The notes: generated from the sequence alone by a model not told the origin. Shown: positions 26,203-34,123, counted from the stretch's first letter. The stretch is DNA of 64,000 nucleotides from an uncultured Roseibium sp. (GCF_947496995.1 NZ_CANMFD010000002.1:186001-250000); one strand, 5' to 3'. Translations and numbers: made by a program.

Positions 26203-27096
26203 ATGAAACATGCCGTGCCCGTGACACCGTCCAAATCCACACCCGTGGCCGGCGTCGATCTGTCGGAACTGATGAGCCGTCTGCAATATGACAACGAACC
26301 CTTTGTGCTGGCCACGGTGGTGCGCACCATATCGGTCACCGCGGCAAAGGCCGGCGCCAAAGCCGTCATAAACCGGGACGGCGCCATCGTCGCAGGCTGG
26401 ATCGGCGGCGGATGCGCCAGGGGCGCCGTCCTGCGGGCTGCCAAGGCAGCCTTTGACGACGGGGAAACCAGATTGATTTCCATCCAGCCGGGAGATCTGC
26501 TCGCCGAGCTCGGTGTCGAACCGGGCGATGAGCGTGAAGGTGTTCAGTTCGCCAGAAACATGTGCCCAAGTCAGGGGACCATGGACATTTTCATCGAGCC
26601 GGTTCTGCCCCGCCCCGTTCTGGTTGTTTACGGGGCGAGCCCGGTGGCCGTCGCCCTGGCGCAACAGGCGCGAACCATCGGGTTCGACATTACGGTTTGT
26701 GCTCTTCCGGAAGATCTCGATGCCTTTCCAGCAGGTATCGACAAGTCCGCCGGATTCGACAGCTTCAACCCGGGCAATGCGGAGACCTATGTCGTCGTGT
26801 CCACGCAGGGGCGCGGCGATCTGGCGGCTCTTGAAGAAACCTTCAAGTTGCCCGCGCGCCATATCGGCTTTGTCGGCAGCCGGCGGAAACTGGAAACGCT
26901 CAAGGCAAAGCTGAAGGACAAGGGGGTCGCACCGGACGATCTCGATCGCGTCAAGGGACCGGCCGGTCTCGATCTCGGGGCAATTACACCGGAAGAGATC
27001 GCTCTTTCAATTCTGGCCGAACTACTGTTGTTGCGAAGGAAAAACCAGCGCCTACACGATCTGGACAGTGAAGATGCGCAGGTTGTTGAAACCTGA
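26203..27096 (+). CDS. coxF: XdhC/CoxI-family maturation factor (CoxF)
   Basis: Protein of 297 residues of the XdhC family, which protects and delivers sulfurated molybdenum cofactor. The N-terminal XdhC domain has VLATVVRTISVTAAKAGAKAVI and GWIGGGCARGAV. The C-terminal Rossmann-type domain shows VVYGASPVAVALAQ and HIGFVGSRRKLETLKAKL. ATG 26203 is preferred to 26188 because GGGAG lies 8 nt upstream of it. It is the last recognisable cox gene; coxG, coxB, coxH, coxI and coxK equivalents are not in the window. Confidence 0.88.
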   Translation: MKHAVPVTPSKSTPVAGVDLSELMSRLQYDNEPFVLATVVRTISVTAAKAGAKAVINRDGAIVAGWIGGGCARGAVLRAAKAAFDDGETRLISIQPGDLLAELGVEPGDEREGVQFARNMCPSQGTMDIFIEPVLPRPVLVVYGASPVAVALAQQARTIGFDITVCALPEDLDAFPAGIDKSAGFDSFNPGNAETYVVVSTQGRGDLAALEETFKLPARHIGFVGSRRKLETLKAKLKDKGVAPDDLDRVKGPAGLDLGAITPEEIALSILAELLLLRRKNQRLHDLDSEDAQVVET

Positions 27097-27171
27097 AAAA
27101 TGGAAACGAGACCGAATAGGTCGTAGGCTGTGGCACCGATGGTGCCGTGCGGCCGAATTGGAGGACATGAT

Positions 27172-27357
27172 ATGGAACGTGCTGACGTTTTGCCGGAAAC
27201 CGGTTTGCAGGCCATCGCCCGCGACCCGTCTCTTCTTCTTGCTCTTGGAACCGGCTCCGCGCTGACGGCATTCCTTCTCTTGGCGCATTCCTGTTGCCTG
27301 GGCCTCAGCGACGCGCACCTGGCCCCGTTGCTTCAGATCTGCTCCTTTGCGGCTTGA
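27172..27357 (+). CDS. Candidate small membrane protein downstream of coxF
   Basis: Frame of 61 residues starting MERADVLPETGL with one likely membrane span (SLLLALGTGSALTAFLLLAH) and two adjacent cysteines. GGAGGA lies 7 nt before ATG 27172, as good a ribosome site as any in the cox genes. A short hairpin GGCACC-GAT-GGTGCC lies just upstream at 27132-27146. I do not recognise a family. It could be an accessory of the cox unit or a chance frame. Confidence 0.4.
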   Translation: MERADVLPETGLQAIARDPSLLLALGTGSALTAFLLLAHSCCLGLSDAHLAPLLQICSFAA

Positions 27358-27572
27358 CTGGTTTCAGGACCGCAAAAGACTGCCAGCGCCGGCATGCCTG
27401 CGGGATGTCTGACGTTTGAGATTCAACCGCTCGCTGATTAGGCATGACTGATCCTTGAACACATAGGGTTAGAACATGCTGAATTTTTAACCACTCTATT
27501 TTCGAATTCCCTGACGCGATTTTGCTTGGTAGCTCCATCTCTTTGATGTGATTGAATAAAAAACCTCTTCCT

Positions 27573-27601
27573 TTGAACTGGCATCGCACTTGCTTTGTAG
27601 T
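27573..27601 (+). promoter_or_regulatory. Sigma-70-type promoter of the guanidine operon
   Basis: TTGAAC (27573-27578), a 17-nt spacer, then TGTAGT (27596-27601). The expected transcript start falls at about 27607-27609, right at the base of the riboswitch P1 helix, which supports both calls. Confidence 0.5.
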
Positions 27602-27604
27602 TTG

Positions 27605-27728
27605 CGTGCAGCGCGCCTAGGGATCCGGTCGGCAACGACGCAGGACCGAGAGGTGCAAGCCGGGCAAGGGTGCAAGCCAACATAGTCCGGTAACACGGCG
27701 GGATAAAAACCCGGGAGACAACTGCACG
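27605..27728 (+). ncRNA. Guanidine-I (ykkC) riboswitch
   Basis: The sequence carries the conserved elements of the guanidine-I class in order: CTAGGGATCCGG near the 5' side, GGACCGAGAGG, ACACGG at 27693-27698 and GGGATAAAAACCCGGGAGA at 27700-27718. A closing P1 helix is visible as CGTGCAG (27605-27611) with CTGCACG (27722-27728). Guanidine binding would switch on the genes downstream. Two further hairpins, 27729-27749 and CCCGGCC/GGCCGGG (27753-27759, 27799-27805), lie between it and the ribosome site AGGAG at 27814 and probably form the expression platform. Confidence 0.9.
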
Positions 27729-27828
27729 AGGTTTCGCGCGCGCGAACCTGCTCCCGGCCGTGCGCAAGAACCTGATGACGCAAGCCAGGCCGTTCCATGG
27801 CCGGGCTCAAAACAGGAGTTGCGCCTAG

Positions 27829-28899
27829 ATGCTGAAATCGATTGCCAAAGCTTCCCTCCTCGCCGCAGCGCTTTTGTCGCCGCTGTCATTGTCCGCAAGT
27901 CAGGCGGAAGAAAAGAAAGACTTCAAGGTCTGTTGGACGATATATGCAGGCTGGATGCCCTGGGGATACATCTCCGAATCCGGGATCATGAAGAAATGGG
28001 CCGACAAATACGACATTACCGTCGAAGTGACCCAGTTCAACGACTACATCGAATCAATCAATCAGTACACGGCCGGCGAATACGACGCTTGCGCGATGAC
28101 CAACATGGACGCCCTTTCCATTCCGTCCGGCGGCGGTGTCGACACGACCGTTCTGATCGCGGGCGATTATTCCAACGGCAATGACGGTCTCATTCTTAAG
28201 GAAGGCGGCGACCTCGCCTCGATCAAGGGGCAGAACGTCAATCTCGTCGAGCTGTCGGTTTCCCATTACTTCCTCGCCCGCGCTCTGGAGAGCGTCGGAT
28301 TGAGCGAAAAGGACATCACCGTCGTCAATACGTCCGACGCGGACATGCTGGCGGTCTACGACAATGCGGATATCACCGCGGTTGCGACCTGGAACCCGAT
28401 GCTGTCGGAAATTCTCTCAACGAAAAAAGGCGAGATGGTCTACGACAGCTCGAAAATCCCGGGCGAAATCATAGACGCGATGATGGTCAACACGGAAACG
28501 CTGGCGGACAATCCTGCCCTCGGCAAGGCGCTTGCCGGCGCCTGGTTCGAGGTTCTTGCCCTGATGGCATCGGATACGCCGGAAGGCACGGCGGCGCTTG
28601 AATCGATGGCGGCTGCCTCGGGGACCGACCTTGAAGGTTACAAGGCACAGCTCGCGGCAACTGCACTTTTCTACCAGCCGGACGACCTGCTCGCCTTCAC
28701 CAGTGATGACAAGCTGAAGGAGACGATGAAGTTCGTCGCCACCTTCCTGTTCGATCACGGCATTCTGGGTGAAGGCGCCCAGTCAGCGGAATTCGTGGGC
28801 ATCGAATTCGCTGATGGTTCGGTGTTCGGCGACAGCAGCAACGTGAAACTGCGTTTCGACAATTCCTTTGTCGAGATGGCAGCCAAGGGCGCGCTCTGA
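27829..28899 (+). CDS. Guanidine ABC importer, substrate-binding protein (urea-carboxylase-region type)
   Basis: Periplasmic binding protein of 356 residues with a signal peptide ending SLSASQAEE. FKVCWTIYAGWMPWGYISESGIMKKWADKY is characteristic of the binding proteins found beside urea/guanidine carboxylases (ABC_peri_uca type), a branch of the NitT/TauT family. ATG 27829 has AGGAG 10 nt upstream. The riboswitch leader and neighbouring guanidine hydrolase make guanidine or an alkylguanidine the likely ligand (inference). It is followed by a strong stem-loop. Confidence 0.85.
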   Translation: MLKSIAKASLLAAALLSPLSLSASQAEEKKDFKVCWTIYAGWMPWGYISESGIMKKWADKYDITVEVTQFNDYIESINQYTAGEYDACAMTNMDALSIPSGGGVDTTVLIAGDYSNGNDGLILKEGGDLASIKGQNVNLVELSVSHYFLARALESVGLSEKDITVVNTSDADMLAVYDNADITAVATWNPMLSEILSTKKGEMVYDSSKIPGEIIDAMMVNTETLADNPALGKALAGAWFEVLALMASDTPEGTAALESMAAASGTDLEGYKAQLAATALFYQPDDLLAFTSDDKLKETMKFVATFLFDHGILGEGAQSAEFVGIEFADGSVFGDSSNVKLRFDNSFVEMAAKGAL

Positions 28900-28910
28900 T
28901 CTTGAAAGCC

Positions 28911-28944
28911 GGGCGGCACGGCCGAAATGGCCGCCGTGCCGCCC
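28911..28944 (+). repeat. Intercistronic stem-loop after the guanidine binding-protein gene
   Basis: Perfect 12-bp repeat GGGCGGCACGGC / GCCGTGCCGCCC (28911-28922, 28933-28944) with no U-tract. It lies between the binding-protein gene and the dioxygenase gene and is a likely mRNA-stability element favouring the upstream gene. Confidence 0.6.
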
Positions 28945-28983
28945 CTCCCAGTATCCCTGAACCACAATCATAGGGGCTTCCTC

Positions 28984-30039
28984 ATGGCTTCCAGATCGCC
29001 ACTCGCCTTCACCGAACTTCCTGTGGTGGATGTTTCCGGTCTTTATTCTGCAAGCAGACAGGATCGGCTCGCCGCCGCCGAGGCGCTCGGAAAGGCCGCA
29101 CGGGAAGTCGGTTTTCTCTACGTGACCGGACACAGGGTTTCGCGGGACGTGCGCAGCGGTCTGATAGATCAAACAAAGCAGTTCTTCGCGCTCTCCGAAC
29201 AGGAGAAGATGGAGATCTACATCGGTAAGTCGCCGAACCATCGCGGTTATGTCCCTCCAGGCGAAGAAGTCATGGCGGACGGCAAGGGCGATACGAAGGA
29301 GGCTCTCGATCTGGGTCCGGAAATCCCGCCGGATCATGCTCTGGTGAAATCCGGCACCCCGTTCCTGGGGCCCAATCAGTGGCCGGTGCTTGACGGCTTC
29401 CAGTCCGCGGTCAGCACCTATTATGACGCCGTTTTCGACCTTGGCCGCCATTTGTTGCATGGCTTCGCTCTGGCACTTGGAGAAGAAGAAGAGTTCTTCG
29501 ACAAATACGTCACCTGCCCGCCGAGTCAGCTTCGGCTTCTCCATTATCCCTTCAATTCGCAAGCGAGCGACAGTCCGGGCATCGGAGCGCACACCGATTA
29601 CGAGTGCTTCACGCTTCTTTTGCCGACCGCCCCCGGTCTGGAAGTCATGAACGGAGCGGGGGACTGGATCGACGTTCCTCTCCTGCCCGACGCCTATGTC
29701 GTCAACATTGGCGACATGATGGAAGTCTGGACCAACGGTCGTTTCGTCGCCACGTCCCACCGGGTACGCAAGGTGAAGGAAGAACGCTATTCCTTCCCGC
29801 TGTTCTTCGCCTGCGATTATGACACCGTGGTGGAGCCCCTGCCCGCGTTCGTCGCGGAAAATGAAAAGCCGAATTTCGGGCCGATCAAGGCTGGGGACCA
29901 TCTTCTGGCGCAGACCATGCAGAGCTTTACCTATCTCATTGAAAAGCAGAAGCGCGGAGAGATCGGGTTGCCGGAAGGCGCGAAGGAATTGTCCTCTTTC
30001 GGACAGGCGGCCCGGCAGAAGGCCGATGCCGATGCTTGA
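28984..30039 (+). CDS. 2-oxoglutarate/Fe(II) dioxygenase, isopenicillin-N-synthase-like
   Basis: Cytoplasmic non-haem iron dioxygenase of 351 residues. The N-terminal domain begins LPVVDVSGLYSASRQ and includes the EVGFLYVTGH segment. The iron triad is H203-x-D205 in GAHTDYECF and H259 in SHRVRKV, and R268-x-S270 (RYSF) should bind 2-oxoglutarate. Relatives include ethylene-forming enzyme and homoarginine hydroxylases, which can release guanidine from arginine-type substrates. Such a role here would feed the hydrolase downstream, but this is inference. ATG 28984 follows AGGGGCTTCCTC. It overlaps the next gene. Confidence 0.85.
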   Translation: MASRSPLAFTELPVVDVSGLYSASRQDRLAAAEALGKAAREVGFLYVTGHRVSRDVRSGLIDQTKQFFALSEQEKMEIYIGKSPNHRGYVPPGEEVMADGKGDTKEALDLGPEIPPDHALVKSGTPFLGPNQWPVLDGFQSAVSTYYDAVFDLGRHLLHGFALALGEEEEFFDKYVTCPPSQLRLLHYPFNSQASDSPGIGAHTDYECFTLLLPTAPGLEVMNGAGDWIDVPLLPDAYVVNIGDMMEVWTNGRFVATSHRVRKVKEERYSFPLFFACDYDTVVEPLPAFVAENEKPNFGPIKAGDHLLAQTMQSFTYLIEKQKRGEIGLPEGAKELSSFGQAARQKADADA

Positions 30040-30733
30040 GCGGATGATGGAGCTGCCGAAGCGCTGGCAGGGCCTGTGGCACCGCACCCTGTTGGAGCGG
30101 CGCGGCGCCGGCAGCCTGACGAACGACCGGCCGGCAAAGGTCTATTGGCTCCAGGCGCCACTTTGGCATGCGGACCTGCGCATTCCTGACGACCGGCCGG
30201 ATTTCTCAGGCGTAACGTCAATCGAGGAATGCAGCGACGACCAACTGGCCTTTATCGCCGGACAGGAAGGCTTTTGCGGCGTTACCCGAGTGGAAGGACC
30301 GATCTGCACCTGGTCGCGTTTGTTCGATCTCAATCCCGGCACCGCGCTCGATGTCGCCCGGATGCGGTTCGAGCGCGAGGATTTCATTGTCGAGACCGGC
30401 ATCGTGGAAGACTATACCGAACACTGGGAACGGGTGTCCGGGTCTGCCCCGGAACCGGGACTTCTCCCGGCGGATTGCACCGGCATCGACGGCATTTTCC
30501 TGCAGTCCGGCGACTGGGGTGTCCAGGTAAAGCCGCGTGGCGACGCGCCGGCAGGGATCGATCTCTATAGCGAAACGGAGGCCCGCAGCCGCCAGCATCT
30601 GCTATGGCAGGCCAGTCTGGCGATTTCGCTTTGCGAGCGCACGCCGACAGGCTGGATCATCAGGCTTTCAACCCATCCCTGGCTTGAGGAACAGGCTCTC
30701 ACTGTTGCAGGAAGCGAGACGGCATGCGCCTGA
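30032..30733 (+). CDS. Unknown protein within the guanidine operon
   Basis: Soluble protein of 233 residues beginning MLERMMELPKRWQGLWHRTLL. It is rich in aromatic residues and predicted beta strands (AKVYWLQAPLWHADLRI, WSRLFDLNPG, SGDWGVQVKPRG), without signal peptide or membrane span. I do not recognise the family with confidence; the GLW-RTLL / YWLQ pattern hints at a lipocalin-like barrel. It overlaps the dioxygenase by 8 nt and the permease by 10 nt, so it is translated as part of the operon. AGAAGG at 30017-30022 sets ATG 30032 as start; 30026 and 30044 are alternatives. Confidence 0.75.
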   Translation: MLERMMELPKRWQGLWHRTLLERRGAGSLTNDRPAKVYWLQAPLWHADLRIPDDRPDFSGVTSIEECSDDQLAFIAGQEGFCGVTRVEGPICTWSRLFDLNPGTALDVARMRFEREDFIVETGIVEDYTEHWERVSGSAPEPGLLPADCTGIDGIFLQSGDWGVQVKPRGDAPAGIDLYSETEARSRQHLLWQASLAISLCERTPTGWIIRLSTHPWLEEQALTVAGSETACA

Positions 30734-31545
30734 TCAACCGCAAGCCGAGCCGCACAACAGCATTGATGCTGGGCCTTCTGCCATTTCTGATCCTCATCAT
30801 CGTCTATACCATCGCCAGTCAGGCCCGGCTCGCCGAGAACCCGTCAGACAGGCTGCTGCCATCGCTCCAGTCCATGGCAAATGCGATGGAGAAGATGGCG
30901 TTCGAGCCGGACCGGAGAAACGGCGAACTTCTGCTCTGGAAGGACACATTTGCCAGTCTGATGCGGATCGGTGCAGGCCTTGGAATTTCCACGCTTCTTG
31001 CGCTTGTCATCGGCCTGACCATGGGGACCCTGCCCTATGGAAAGGCGGCGCTCGCGCCTTTCGTTGCAGCGTTTTCCCTCATACCGCCCATTACGATCCT
31101 GCCGATCCTGTTCATCATCCTGGGCTTGGGAGAAGCCGCAAAGATCGGTTTGATCGTGGTCGGCACAGCGCCGGTGATGATCCGGTCTGTTGCCCAGGCA
31201 GCGCTCGACATACCCCGGGAATTGATCATCAAGGCCGAGACGCTGGGGGCGTCCAGCTGGCAAATAGCGACACGGGTGATCGTGCCGTCCGTTCTGCCGG
31301 CGGCAATCATGGCCTTGCGGATCGGCCTTATTCCGGCATGGATCTTCCTGGTCTCCGCAGAGGCCATCGCCTCGACGGAAGGGCTCGGCTACCGCATCTT
31401 CCTGGTCCGGCGCTACATGGCGATGGATATCATCCTGCCTTATGTCGCCTGGATCACGCTGCTTGCCTTCATCATGGATTATCTGCTGCGTGTTCTCTCG
31501 CGTGTCGCCTTCCGTTGGAAGCATCTGGAGGGGGACAGTCTGTGA
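30724..31545 (+). CDS. ABC transporter permease (NitT/TauT type) of the guanidine importer
   Basis: Inner-membrane permease of 273 residues, about six helices, of the SsuC/TauC family. The first span LGLLPFLILIIVYTIA is followed by a periplasmic loop, and the ATPase-docking loop reads IKAETLGASSWQIATRVIVPSVLP. It overlaps the preceding unknown gene, and its stop overlaps the GTG start of the ATPase gene, so all three are coupled. Confidence 0.88.
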   Translation: MRLINRKPSRTTALMLGLLPFLILIIVYTIASQARLAENPSDRLLPSLQSMANAMEKMAFEPDRRNGELLLWKDTFASLMRIGAGLGISTLLALVIGLTMGTLPYGKAALAPFVAAFSLIPPITILPILFIILGLGEAAKIGLIVVGTAPVMIRSVAQAALDIPRELIIKAETLGASSWQIATRVIVPSVLPAAIMALRIGLIPAWIFLVSAEAIASTEGLGYRIFLVRRYMAMDIILPYVAWITLLAFIMDYLLRVLSRVAFRWKHLEGDSL

Positions 31546-32381
31546 GCAAGGACGCGATCATTTCGGTGGAAGGCGTGTTCAAGGAATACGACCAGGCCCC
31601 GATCCTGGAACGGGTCAACCTCGATGTAACGGCAGGCACCTTCTGCACCATTGTCGGAGCATCCGGCTGCGGCAAGTCCACCTTCCTGAGAATGCTGCTG
31701 TCCCAGGAACATCCCAGTCGGGGGCAGATCCTCATGGAAGGTCATCCGCTCCCGCCGGAACCGACACCAGACCGCGGCATCGTATTTCAGCGCTATTCCG
31801 TTTTTCCGCATTTGACGGTCGCCGAAAACCTGGTCCTGGCTTCGGAAATCGCGGCAGCGCCGTTCACGGGCCGCCTGTTCGGATCCAGAAGGAAAAAGGC
31901 GCTGACCGAGACAGAAGCCCTTCTTGACCGGATCGGTTTGTCTCATGCCGCGAACCGGTATCCCGCGCAGCTTTCCGGCGGCATGCAACAACGTCTCGCC
32001 ATTGCTCAGGCACTGGTGAAAAAGCCAGGCATCCTGCTTCTCGACGAGCCCTTCGGCGCGCTCGACCCGGGAATCAAGCTCGATATGCATGAGCTTCTGC
32101 TCGGGCTTTGGGACGAATTCGGCATGACGGTTTTCATGGTGACCCACGATATCCATGAAGCCTTCAAGCTGGGCACCCGCCTGCTCGTCTTCGACAAGGT
32201 CCGGCACGATCCCCAGGCACCCGAAGCCTATGGAGCCACGATCACCTACGATTTGCCGCTATCGGATCCGGAGATGAAATCTGGCCGGTTGCCTGAGGAA
32301 ATCGCGGAAACCATCCACGTCCCGAAGACTGCGCTCTCTTCGGGTTTTCAAACACCAAACCCTCATGAGGAACGTTCATGA
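31542..32381 (+). CDS. ABC transporter ATP-binding protein of the guanidine importer
   Basis: ATPase of 279 residues of the NitT/TauT type. Walker A is GASGCGKST, signature LSGGMQQRLAIAQ and Walker B ILLLDEPFGALD, with the switch histidine in VTHDIHEA. The start is GTG 31542, overlapping the permease stop (GTGA) with GGAGGGGGA upstream; the frame stays open upstream through other genes without meaning. Its C-terminal extension of about 50 residues follows the core. It overlaps the hydrolase gene by ATGA. Confidence 0.9.
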   Translation: MSKDAIISVEGVFKEYDQAPILERVNLDVTAGTFCTIVGASGCGKSTFLRMLLSQEHPSRGQILMEGHPLPPEPTPDRGIVFQRYSVFPHLTVAENLVLASEIAAAPFTGRLFGSRRKKALTETEALLDRIGLSHAANRYPAQLSGGMQQRLAIAQALVKKPGILLLDEPFGALDPGIKLDMHELLLGLWDEFGMTVFMVTHDIHEAFKLGTRLLVFDKVRHDPQAPEAYGATITYDLPLSDPEMKSGRLPEEIAETIHVPKTALSSGFQTPNPHEERS

Positions 32382-33616
32382 CACTGTTTGATCGCAACGG
32401 CCCGATGACCCGGCACAGGGCTGCCGGACCTGTTCAGCGCGAACCGGCGGAACGCCGTCATCATCCGGATTTCGACAAGCTTCAGTTGCGCGGCTGGAAG
32501 GCGGCGGAAAAGGAAGGTACCCTGCCCTCGGCTGCTTGGGAGAAGGAGAAAGCCTGGGCGCTGCGCATGGGTCTTACGGGATCCGACTGCCTGACGGACA
32601 AATCCATACCGACGTTCGCACGTGGCGAGCTCCCCCACTACGCGGGCATCAATACCTTCCTGAAAGCGCCTTACATCGAGGATGTCACCCAGGTTGGCGC
32701 TTATGATGCGGCTGTCATAGGGGTTCCCTTTGACGGCGGGACGACCTACCGGCCGGGCACACGTTTCGGACCGCAAGGGCTCAGGAAGATCTCCGCGCTC
32801 TATACGCCCTACAATTACGAAATGGGCGTTGATCTGCGCGAACAGATGACCCTGTGCGATGTCGGCGACATCTTCACCATTCCCGCCAATATCGAAAAGA
32901 CCTTCGACCAGATCACACGCGCCGTCTCGCATGTCGCGTCCTCCGGAGCGCTGCCTATCATGATCGGCGGCGATCACTCAATCGGCTTTCCCTGTGTGCG
33001 CGGCATCGCGCAATGCACCTCCAAGCGCATCGGAATCGTGCATTTCGACAGGCATATCGACATCCAGGAAAAGGATCTCGACGAGCGCATGCACACGACG
33101 CCGTGGTTCCATGCAACGGATCTGGTCAATGTTCCGGCGGTGAACCTGGTTCAGATCGGTATCGGCGGCTGGCAGGTGCCACGCGAAGGTGTCGAGGTTG
33201 CCCGCGAACGCAACACCAATATCTTCACCATGCGCGACGTTGAGGAACTGGGACTGGCCGAAACCGCCGCCCGGGCGCTGGAGTTGGCCTGGAAGGATGC
33301 GGATGCAGTCTATATCTCGTTCGATATCGACAGTGTGGATTGCGGGTTCGTTCCGGGAACCGGCTGGCCGGAACCGGGCGGGTTCCTGCCGCGCGAGGCG
33401 CTGGAGCTTGTGTCCCTGGTCGCCAAGGAAGGCATCTGCGGCCTTGAGGTCGTGGAAGTTTCTCCACCTTACGACTGTTCGGATATTACCGCCTTGCTCG
33501 CCACCCGCGTCATCGTGGATGTGCTCGGAACGCTGGTCTCTCACGGCAAGATGGGTGCGCACAAGCATATCATCGACAAGCCGGTCTCGATTCCGGCCGG
33601 TCCGGAGGTGATGTGA
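32378..33616 (+). CDS. gdmH: Guanidine hydrolase (nickel-dependent ureohydrolase, GdmH type)
   Basis: Ureohydrolase-fold enzyme of 412 residues expected to convert guanidine to urea and ammonia. All six metal ligands are present: H200 in GGDHS, D224, H226 and D228 in FDRHIDIQEKD, and D316 and D318 in SFDIDSVD. The DRHID form replaces the usual DAHxD of agmatinases and arginases and, with the roughly 90-residue N-terminal extension, fits the GdmH group known to need Ni(II). The riboswitch and importer upstream support this over agmatinase. The start overlaps the ATPase stop by four bases. Confidence 0.85.
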   Translation: MTLFDRNGPMTRHRAAGPVQREPAERRHHPDFDKLQLRGWKAAEKEGTLPSAAWEKEKAWALRMGLTGSDCLTDKSIPTFARGELPHYAGINTFLKAPYIEDVTQVGAYDAAVIGVPFDGGTTYRPGTRFGPQGLRKISALYTPYNYEMGVDLREQMTLCDVGDIFTIPANIEKTFDQITRAVSHVASSGALPIMIGGDHSIGFPCVRGIAQCTSKRIGIVHFDRHIDIQEKDLDERMHTTPWFHATDLVNVPAVNLVQIGIGGWQVPREGVEVARERNTNIFTMRDVEELGLAETAARALELAWKDADAVYISFDIDSVDCGFVPGTGWPEPGGFLPREALELVSLVAKEGICGLEVVEVSPPYDCSDITALLATRVIVDVLGTLVSHGKMGAHKHIIDKPVSIPAGPEVM

Positions 33617-33620
33617 GATC

Positions 33621-34088
33621 ATGGCACACGAACACCACACGCATCATCATCATCACCCGCATGACCATGCACATTCGCACGGGCACAATCATGCCGGATC
33701 GGATCATCTGCATTCTCATGTTCACGGGACCTCGGATGCGGAGGCGGCAGAAGAAATTCAGGCACTTGCGGCAAGCTTTGTGGAAGGTTTCCGCTCGGCA
33801 GATGACAAGACCAGTTATCTGCGCCTTGCGGCTATTCCGTTTCACCGGCCCGGCACGGATGGCCTGACCCAGCATCTGGTCGATGCCAGTATCGTCAGCA
33901 ACTGGCAGGTTGGCACGGCGTCTCCCGCCTTTGCCTCGCGCGAACTGGTCTATATGCCTTACCCCGGCGCCATGGTTCAGGCACGCGAAACCATGACATT
34001 CACTTACGTCTCCCTCACAGGAAGGGAGGATGTGGATCTCGTCGACATTCTGACGGAGCGTCTTGCTCAGGGTGATATTTCACAATGA
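33621..34088 (+). CDS. Histidine-rich protein next to guanidine hydrolase, putative nickel handling
   Basis: Protein of 155 residues whose first 36 residues contain 18 histidines, including a run of five, in HH/HxH patterns typical of nickel-binding tails. The remaining 115 residues are an ordinary acidic globular domain (EEIQALAASFVEGFRSADD, VDLVDILTERLAQ) with no GTPase motif and no CxxC zinc site, so it is neither HypB nor HypA. It starts 4 nt after the gdmH stop. A role in storing or inserting Ni(II) into the hydrolase is inferred from context and composition. A bidirectional terminator follows. Confidence 0.8.
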   Translation: MAHEHHTHHHHHPHDHAHSHGHNHAGSDHLHSHVHGTSDAEAAEEIQALAASFVEGFRSADDKTSYLRLAAIPFHRPGTDGLTQHLVDASIVSNWQVGTASPAFASRELVYMPYPGAMVQARETMTFTYVSLTGREDVDLVDILTERLAQGDISQ

Positions 34089-34123
34089 GGCGTGAGTCCG
34101 GTTCGATAGACGCCTAATCGGAA

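Noticed and set aside
24949..26862. A 637-codon open frame antisense to coxE and coxF
   Set aside because: It spans two sense genes with recognisable VWA and XdhC domains; the antisense product shows no family features.
32378..33616. Annotation of the ureohydrolase as agmatinase
   Set aside because: The DRHID motif, N-terminal extension, guanidine riboswitch and guanidine-type importer all favour guanidine hydrolase.
33621..34088. Calling the His-rich protein HypB or UreE
   Set aside because: It lacks the GTPase motifs of HypB and the fold signatures of UreE; only the His-rich tail is shared.
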